Source: Mercenaria mercenaria
Taxonomy: Eukaryota; Mollusca; Bivalvia; Venerida; Veneridae
Assembly (NCBI RefSeq): GCF_021730395.1
Contig: NC_069378.1
Location: 26,558,001 to 26,622,000, forward strand
Length of the DNA stretch: 64,000 bases
Reading direction: 5' to 3'
Shown here: positions 25,301 through 34,300 of the stretch, in pieces
Numbering within the stretch: the first letter of the stretch is position 1
Layout of the letters: every line of letters starts with the position of its first letter
Program-made: the position numbers and the translations under genes
The notes under the pieces: generated by a model
The model's database searches: none
What the model was told of the DNA's origin: nothing
The model's input: the letters and a program-made list of their open reading frames with translations, nothing else

Positions 25301-28300
25301 TTGCAAATTGGCCATGTTCGAAATCTTAAAATAAAGGTAAGTCTCAAAATTGAAAACCCTGTTTCTTTCAAAATGATATTAAATGCGGACCTTGTGCTTT
25401 GGTGCTTTGGAATGGACGTTTCTAGAACATCAGACAAGCATTCAGCTGACCTTCACGGAATTAGTGTCCTGAAGTCGGTCGGATAGGAAACTGCAAATGT
25501 CGATTGCTAACTCTACGTGCAAATGTTAAAACAACAGAAACCTTATTCAGCAGATTACTGAAAAATGTAATCGGTTGACGGGTAGTTCTGTTATGCACAA
25601 TAGGTGGGAGAAAGTTTTATTAGGCACTGTGCATGGCTGGATTCCTGCTTTTCTCGTAAGCTTATGCCATCTGGCCGAATTTGGTAATATTGTGGAAAAT
25701 TGGCCAATATTTTCGCGGACCTAGGTTTCGCTATTACATGTAGCTATGTATGGACTGCAGAGTCTTATAAATGGGAGATATTGTTAATGGATTTAAAGAA
25801 AACATACATATACATATGTACATGATTACTATGTGCTATTTTTTTCAAATCTCTGTGTTTAGATAAATGCTGTTGAATCTAAGGACGACGTCTTGCGAAA
25901 AGTAAAAAAAAACTGGCATCTGCTACCTTTATTAAAGACGCATTCCTTTTATTCGCTTTAAAATGTTTCAGTTAAAAATAATACATCAATGATATTCATC
26001 ACACGCTCCGAACTATCGGCTTAACGACATAAAACGTAAGCTGCCTAGGACGTGTCGGCTATATGCGTCTTCTCTACTTGGAAATGTTTATGTTCAGAAA
26101 TTTTTACAACCATTTATTTGTGTTAATATTAATAATCAACGAATTTAGTTCCAAAAGTGTTTAAACATTTGACTTTATTCTCATTTAAGGCTTATCAAAT
26201 GGGGAGGCGGGTGGGGTAACTTTAGACAGGTCAAATATAATGCTAAAATTTTACGGTGATAAGTAGGCATGACGGCAGGGGTGTGGCTATTATATATATG
26301 TGTCTTCAAACAAAAAAATAGATATTTTTTGCCTTCCTACTTTTACTTATTATTTCATGTCCAATTTTGTAGGTCAGTAGTGTTGTAGGGGCATTTCACG
26401 ACGCCATGGTCTTGTATGGATTGGCTGTCAAAGATGCGCTGAAAGCTAATGTATCTTTAAGGAACGGTACATTTATTACACAACAAATGTGGAACAGAAC
26501 ATTTCAAGGTAATTACCTGGCAATAGAATGTTCCAGATCACTCATATCGTAAACACTACTTAAAGGTATAATAAATGTCATTCATCGAATTCTTTTTACG
26601 GCATTGAAATCTTGTATGTACGGTATCCCATTGCCCCATTTTGTGAGTACAAAACATCAAAAGTACGATGCAACGCTGCTGAAAAGTTAAATCAACAAAA
26701 CTACGATAGTGAAAAGTCTTAATTCATCTATTGAATTACTATTTCACTGAAACAGAGAAATAATTCCTATAAGAAAATATTGTTTCAAATATCCTCATTA
26801 TATTATTCCACGTGCAAAGGCAGATTCAAAAGTTATGCCCCTGTATTCAGATCCAGGATGATAACTTGCCCGTTTGCCATGAAAATATCAATAATTTAAA
26901 CAAAAAAGGAAAGTTTAACATTTCTAAATTCAAGTACTAAATAATATCTATTATTCTTTATTTCATTTTCAAATTAGATCCATGTAACACACAATATTTA
27001 TGCAACCTTACTGTAGTGATATCCTCTGTCGATTATACAAATACATATTTTTAGGCACAGTCATTTCTTTAAAATAGAACTAAATCATAATATGAATTAA
27101 TTTAAAGTTTTCGGTAAGAGTTACTTTGAGTACATGTAGCATAATTTTGAGGTAAATCTTAAAATTTAGAAAATATATTGCGGAACTGTTATAGATATAA
27201 GAAATTTCGTTGACTACGCACAGGTATAACTGGAACTGTACATATAGACGAAAATGGAGACAGAGTAACAGACTATTCACTCTTGGATATGAACATACTG
27301 ACTGGAGACTTTGAGGTATTTCAATTATGTTAAACTGTATAACTGATTTAGTGCTCGCTTTCTTTATCCACTGTTTGTAAAAGTAATGGATATAACTAGC
27401 ATTCAAGCTTTAATTTTCATTATGTCTACTGATTTCACCTAATTATATATGCGGCAGCTACTGAAAAGCATTTCACTCACTCTATTAGCATTAATGATCA
27501 ACTTATCCTTAAGGTAACTTGACATGAACAACCAAGATGGCGTCACGAAATTGAGGTTGGTCACATTATTTACTCGTATAAATATAAATGATATGCTGCT
27601 ACAGAGGTCTAAAGATGCATTTTAATAATTTAATACACACATAAACAATTGTAAAAATGCATTATTTAATTTATAAAATTATAAAATCAAATGTTCTGAA
27701 ACTCACCATGAAAACTAGTCAATTTTGTGCGCATTTTGCGGAAAAGTTATGTATCCAAACTGAAAAAAATTTATATTCTCATATCTTTGAAAAAGTCCCT
27801 CAGGTGCTCCACCTATGCACAAAAGTATTTATCCACTGAGTTTTGTGCTATTTGCTCTGGAATTTCATCAGTAAATTGTAAATTTCAAAATATGCATAAA
27901 AATTGACTAGTTTTCATGGTGAGTTTCAGAATATTTGATTTTATATTTTTATAAATTAAATGCATTTTTACAATATATGTGTTTTTTAAATTATTAAAAT
28001 GCATCTTTAGACCTCTGTAGCAGCATATCATTTATATTTATACGAGTAAATAATGTGACCAACCTCAATTTCGTGACGCCATCTTGGTTGTCCATGTCAA
28101 GTTACCTTAAAATAGGTTTTCATAGTTTCTTTGAGATTTTCACCAGGCGGTTCGAGAAACTATAAAAGTGCAGATTGTATTTTATTTCATCAAGCTCAGA
28201 TTTAACTTTGTTAAATTTCGATTCATGTGTTTATGCAATCTCCTCCAATATATCTGAATGTAAATTAACACCCCTGATATCATTAACTGCAGTTTTAAAG

Positions 28301-31300
28301 TTTTGCTCCATTTTATTCTCATCATGATCCATATTCTCTTCAGAAGTTTTAAATAAACCTTTGATTATTTCTTGTCTATAGTTTTCAAACTCTTTATCTG
28401 TTTGTCCTGTACAAATAAGTTAGCCGGTGTAAATATTTTGCTTTCAGCACAGAAATTTAAGTTCTGTTCTTGATAAGCGTTTTAACAGTAGCCAATTTTT
28501 AAGTTGAAATATGTTGAATTTATGTAATAGTATATAAAGCATTATTTATAAGGTAAAAGTGTAAAATGTTATTTTTCAGGTTGTTGCAAATTACTTCGGA
28601 CAATCCAAGCGTTTTGAGTATATTCCAGATAAATTTATACAATGGCCAGGAAATTACCACCATGCCCCTCCAGACACACCGAAATGTGGCTTTGACAATT
28701 CTAAGTGTCCTCCTCAAGGTATGGTTATTACCGCAGAAATCACCTCAAAAATTGAAGGAAAAATACTATTTAACGTATCTGATAGTATTGACATAATAAA
28801 ACAATATTATATAGGAAAAGCAAAGTCTTGACTAAACTCAAAGATACTGTGTTTTGTTACAGTACGCCTCCATAAGAATAATAAACTGTGACGTAATTTG
28901 ATTTTTACCTGAATTTAAAAAAGCGGTAATTACAGCGAATAACGAAGTAATAATGGGGTCCGAATATAATCATAGGTCCGGAGAGAAATGAATACAGCAC
29001 GGTTTATTGGAAGCTTCCAGTAGGTACGCTTAAACAATTTTCCTATGGAGATGACGTCATCAATTTAGGATCAGCTGTTGTATTACCTGTTATGTTTAGA
29101 TTATAAAAATTGTACATAACACGAAATGATTTAATAAAATTTGAAAGTATAAAATTAAATTGATTTTTGTAATAATTCAATTTCTTTTTGATGCAGGTAT
29201 ATAATCATAATTATAACAACAAATTGTCAGCAACAATCGTAAAAGAACTTTTCCCCATTTTTGTAGACCTGTCAAGGGTCCTCTTCTTAAACACTTGATT
29301 TGATTTATTTGATAGATATTTCCGTGAATTTCGCATATTTTTATATATCATAAATTAACTTTAGTGAAAAATGTAAATATATTTATAAGGTAATAGAATG
29401 TTTGAAATAATCTTCTTTGCGCTAAATAAGCGATTGAAACTTTTCTCTCTAACAAAAATACCTGTAGGAATGTAAGTCTATACAGACTGGTTTTCGAATT
29501 TATATGCTCCACTATTTTACGAACATTTATTACCGGGAACCATGACACTGTACATAATAAATTTCTCCTGTGGACAGAGATCTTAATCAACATCTAGTTA
29601 ACAGGTGGTCAGCGCTTCTTTATGAGTTGTTTTACTAATCTCACTAGTTTAAATCATTAATAAAAAACATAAATGTCTGAATTGCCCTTAGTCTTCAATT
29701 ACAATTATGTGAAAACTATGATACCTAAATGAAAACATATTAAATAGTCTTCTTATTGCTTAGATTAATGAATATGAATATATAAACTTTTTAGAAGTGC
29801 ATCATGATATTGAATGGTGTTGAGTTAAAGCTGGACATAGGCAGAATGAATATTTTAATAATTGATTCAGATTTAGAAAAGGGATTAGATGTTTTACAAT
29901 AAAAGGTGTTAAGACGTAATTAAGGCATAATTAAAAGGAAAAAATGTTCTTTCTCTCTTTTTTTATTTTTTAATATAGTTTAGAAACAAAAACTCACATA
30001 ATAAGACTAAACAATTAAAAGAAAGATCATTTTTAGCCGAAATCTGTAAATCAGAACCTTTACTTTGCAAAGTTACTGTGATAACTTTGATTTAAATGAA
30101 GAACAATATTCTTTGTGTTGGAATGAAAGGAGTATGTGTGTGACTTGTGCAAAATAGGCACCAATTTATCACTTTTTTAACGGGAATTTTTAACTCTTCG
30201 TGTATGACAAATTATAAAGATGTAAAGCCCTAATATTTCATCGAAGATAATCTCCTGAATGACCGCCCTAAAGCCTTTGGTCGAAATAAGCAGAAGTTGG
30301 TATTAATGATTTAAAAACCTTAAATCGAGAAGGTTTTCGACCCGTGTAAAAGGACATTTTAAGGAACAAAGAAATTGCGGCTTCTTTGATACCATGCATC
30401 AGAAACTCGTCTTGTTCAATTAAATGGTTAACTGTCCGGGAGATTTAGTGGTCATCCTTTGAGAGGATTTAACGGTTAACCGTTTATTAAATAACCAAAT
30501 ATTGACATACATTAGTATTTGTTTTCGACGTGGAATAGCATAATAATTATGTAACATAACAAAATAAAAACAATCAATAAAAATGTATACAAATACATAT
30601 AAAAAATTCTTTTGAACAATATGAATTTATTTTACTATAAAGGTGGACATGAAGATATCTCTACAGAGAAGTCATTGGAAAGAAAATCTGAGGAACTTTT
30701 ACAGACTTTGCAACAAACTCTGACAAAGATGTCTGAAACAATTAATGAACACAACGCAAGCTTGGTTGCAATGACCAAACTTTTACAAGAGAAAAGACGT
30801 GTTGATTTGGAGTCTTCAATGAACTGCCGACCGGTATTGCCAGATAAGACATTGAAAAGCATTGACTGTACGGACATACTCAATAACGGTTACACGTCTT
30901 CTGGACTTTACAAGATATATCCAACAGGTATGTTCTAAAATATTTCGGATTTTAGAGAAAGTTTCTGTTGGAGAAAATAACATATGAGCCGTGCCATGGG
31001 AAAATCAACATAGTGGCTTTGCGACCAGCTTGGATCCAGACCAGCCTGCGCATCCGCGCAGTCTGGTCAGGATCCATGCTGTTCGCTAACAGTTTCACCA
31101 ATTCCAATAGGCTTTAAAAGCGAACAGCATGGATCCTGACCAGACTGCGAGGATGCGCAGGCTGGTCTGGATCCATGCTGGTCGCAAAGTCATTATGTTG
31201 GTTTTCTCATGGCACGGCTCATATCATTTAAAGTATAATACGTAAACTTCTTTAAAGTGTGATTAGTTTCTGATATACATTGTAGGTAGTAAATCTGGAT

Positions 31301-34300
31301 ACAAAGTACTGTGTGACCTGGAAACAGACGGAGGTGGTTGGACCATATTCCAGCTCAGAGAAAATTTGACCTACGATTTTTATAGGACATGGGTTGAATA
31401 TGAATACGGCTTTGGGGAGGTTTATCCGACCTTGAATTTCTGGTTGGGGCTATTCCAGATACACCAGATCACGTCTCAAGGTCAGATCTTAAAGAAACTT
31501 ATGTTTGCCTTTGAAAATCTGTTGATGTACCTTAAGGTAGCTCTGCACGTTTGGATCGATATTTTTCTACAATGTAGAATTTGATTAAACTCTGATTTTT
31601 CAAAACTTTAGAATATACCTAGAAAATTCAGCAAATTAAAAGGGCAGTCGTGTGCTTGATTTTTGCTAGACTGATTTGAAAAATATGAGCCTCACGCAAT
31701 TTTTCATAATGGGAGTCTATGGGAAAATCATAACTTTCAAAGCATTTTCGCGAAAAGAAATTTTTCTACAATGTAGATTTTGATGAAACTTTCTACAATT
31801 GTAAATAAACATATGGCCTATAATGTGGTGAAATAAAATGTATATGTCTGTGTGCTTATTTTTGAGATATTTGACCATGATTAAAGTGAACCAAATATTT
31901 CACTCTAATCTTATTAAATCTACTCACAAGTTGTCATTAATTCATAAAATGATTTTTATTTCCGTATGCCGGATCCAGGCTTTATTGTACGTTTTCCGGA
32001 AAAATGACGTTACGCCATCACTTTCGGTTTATCAAACGTGCAGAACTACCTTAAACAGGGATAGATCTCTGCAAATGGTGATTTTACATGATGACGTGAC
32101 ACAGCTAGCTGATAACTACACGTGTAAAGAGAACATAGACATTATACAGGAATAGAGCAATTATTTGTAAATTGATGCAAAAAAAGGACTGCTTCGAAAA
32201 AAAAGTAGTAGATTTCACATCAGAAATTGATTTTTTTTTTCTTTCACTTTTTTGTAGCTTAGGCAAAAAAAGCAATTAATGTATCATCTGTTCTGATGTT
32301 ATTTTCAGGTGCATACGAACTGCGAATTGAATTAGAGAACGTTACAAATGACAGAGCTGTTGCACTATACCAAGTAAGAATCTTTATTTATTTTATTAGA
32401 AAGTAGAAAGAAAAATGATATGTTCATAGACTGCTTGAATCAGTTCATTAAAAATAAATATTTCAGTATCTAGAAGAAAGTCTTATTTTAAAGTCAAATG
32501 CAGACACTTTGTGAAACCTCTGACAAATCATTGTGTAAAAGTGGTGACTTTCAAAACATTATTGTTACAAGAATAAGTAAGACTCTCTTTTTCTGTTTCA
32601 TTTTAAGCTGTATTAGGTAATGTTATGTTATTACCGATTTGATGTTTTGACGGCGGGATGAGTCTATCCGTTTGACAGTTTTGATACAGCCCTCTTTGAA
32701 AAGGTCGTGGTTTAATTTTACGATATCGTGTTTATATATAGATATGCACAGTCGTATATAACGCAAGTTAACATTCCTTTTTTTTGTACATATGTTTGAA
32801 TACATTTGCAAAAGATGCGTCTTCTTATCAGATAACTCAACCATTTCATCAGCGAACGAAAAGTCTCTTTTTTTTCTCTCTAAGAAGTATCTTTTATCTA
32901 GAATATAGAATTTAGTTGTAATTTCTCAATTGACGAGACAATTCTGGTTGTAGGTCGAGAGCGTATCACTTTCAGAATGACAACTTTGAAATTTTAGATT
33001 GAACATTTTTGGACGAGTCTGTAGACAACGAACCACTAAGTTCACTGATTCAGTGATAATGTACGTTTACTCAAGAAAACCGTACGGTGGAAAACACATT
33101 AAACAGCTATTTTTATGCATTTCATAAGCATGAAACACCATGAACTTGATGTTATCTTTCTCGATTGGTCTTTTACATAGTTTTTTTTTGCAGCCTACGT
33201 AGCCAAGTGGCTAAGGTCATTGACTTTGAATCATTTGCCCTTCATTGCTGTGAATTCGAGATCTCGCTTGGGGTGCATAATGCTGTTGTTTGAGGAAGCC
33301 ATTTAGCTGGCTTACGAAAGGTTGGTGGTTCTATCCAGGAGCCAGTCCGTACGGAGAGGCACTGGTAGCCTTTCTACACCACCAAAGGCTTTAACTATAT
33401 TTGTGTAGATGTGACGTCAAATCCAACAAAAAAGTACCAACAACAACAACAAAAAAAACATTGGTTTGATACTTAAAATATTATCCTTTCAAGTAAACAT
33501 TTTAGAAACACCAGTAACATTTATTTGAATTGTCCGTCCATGACGTCTTTGCTGAAAAAAAAATTATTATTTTTTTTTTATTTTTTTTTTTTTTTTTTTG
33601 CTTTTGAGGAAGGCATCCATCCGACTTCCAGTTTTGACTCGTTTGCAACGTATATGAAAACTATTTACAAATGTCTAGTAAATGATTACATAACTGTTCC
33701 TTTTATAGCAGAGAAATGCATCTACTTTTTCACATTTATGTGCCCGATTACACCTAACACATTACACTCTTGATGGCTACATATGATTTTTTTATAATTG
33801 TGTGAAAGTACCGAAGTTTACTGCCGAAAGTAACTGTGATTTGCTTTATCAGCTGTGTCTGCAGTCTTTGTTTAAAGGCTTGAATGAATTCCATGTTTGA
33901 CTACTTGGACCTTACATACATATAATTGTGTGCTGGAAAATGCCAGTACCGTTTCCTTTTAACTTGGCTAGTAGTATAATCAGATGATTATATCGGGTTT
34001 AATCATGTTGACTGCTGCATTCATTTATAGGATGGATTCTGTTAGAAGATTCTATCGGTTTTGATCATGTTGAAATTGTACCCATTTAAAAGATTCTTTT
34101 AGACGATTATATCGTTTTTTATCATGTTGAGTGCTGCACACATTTATAGAATGGATTCTGTCAGATCAAATAATAATGGATTTGATCTTGTTGACTTTTG
34201 CACCCACTTATATGATCCTCTTAGGTTATTATGTCAATTTTGATCATATTTACTTTTGCACTCATCCATAGGATGGGTCTTGATAGATTTTTGTATCAGT

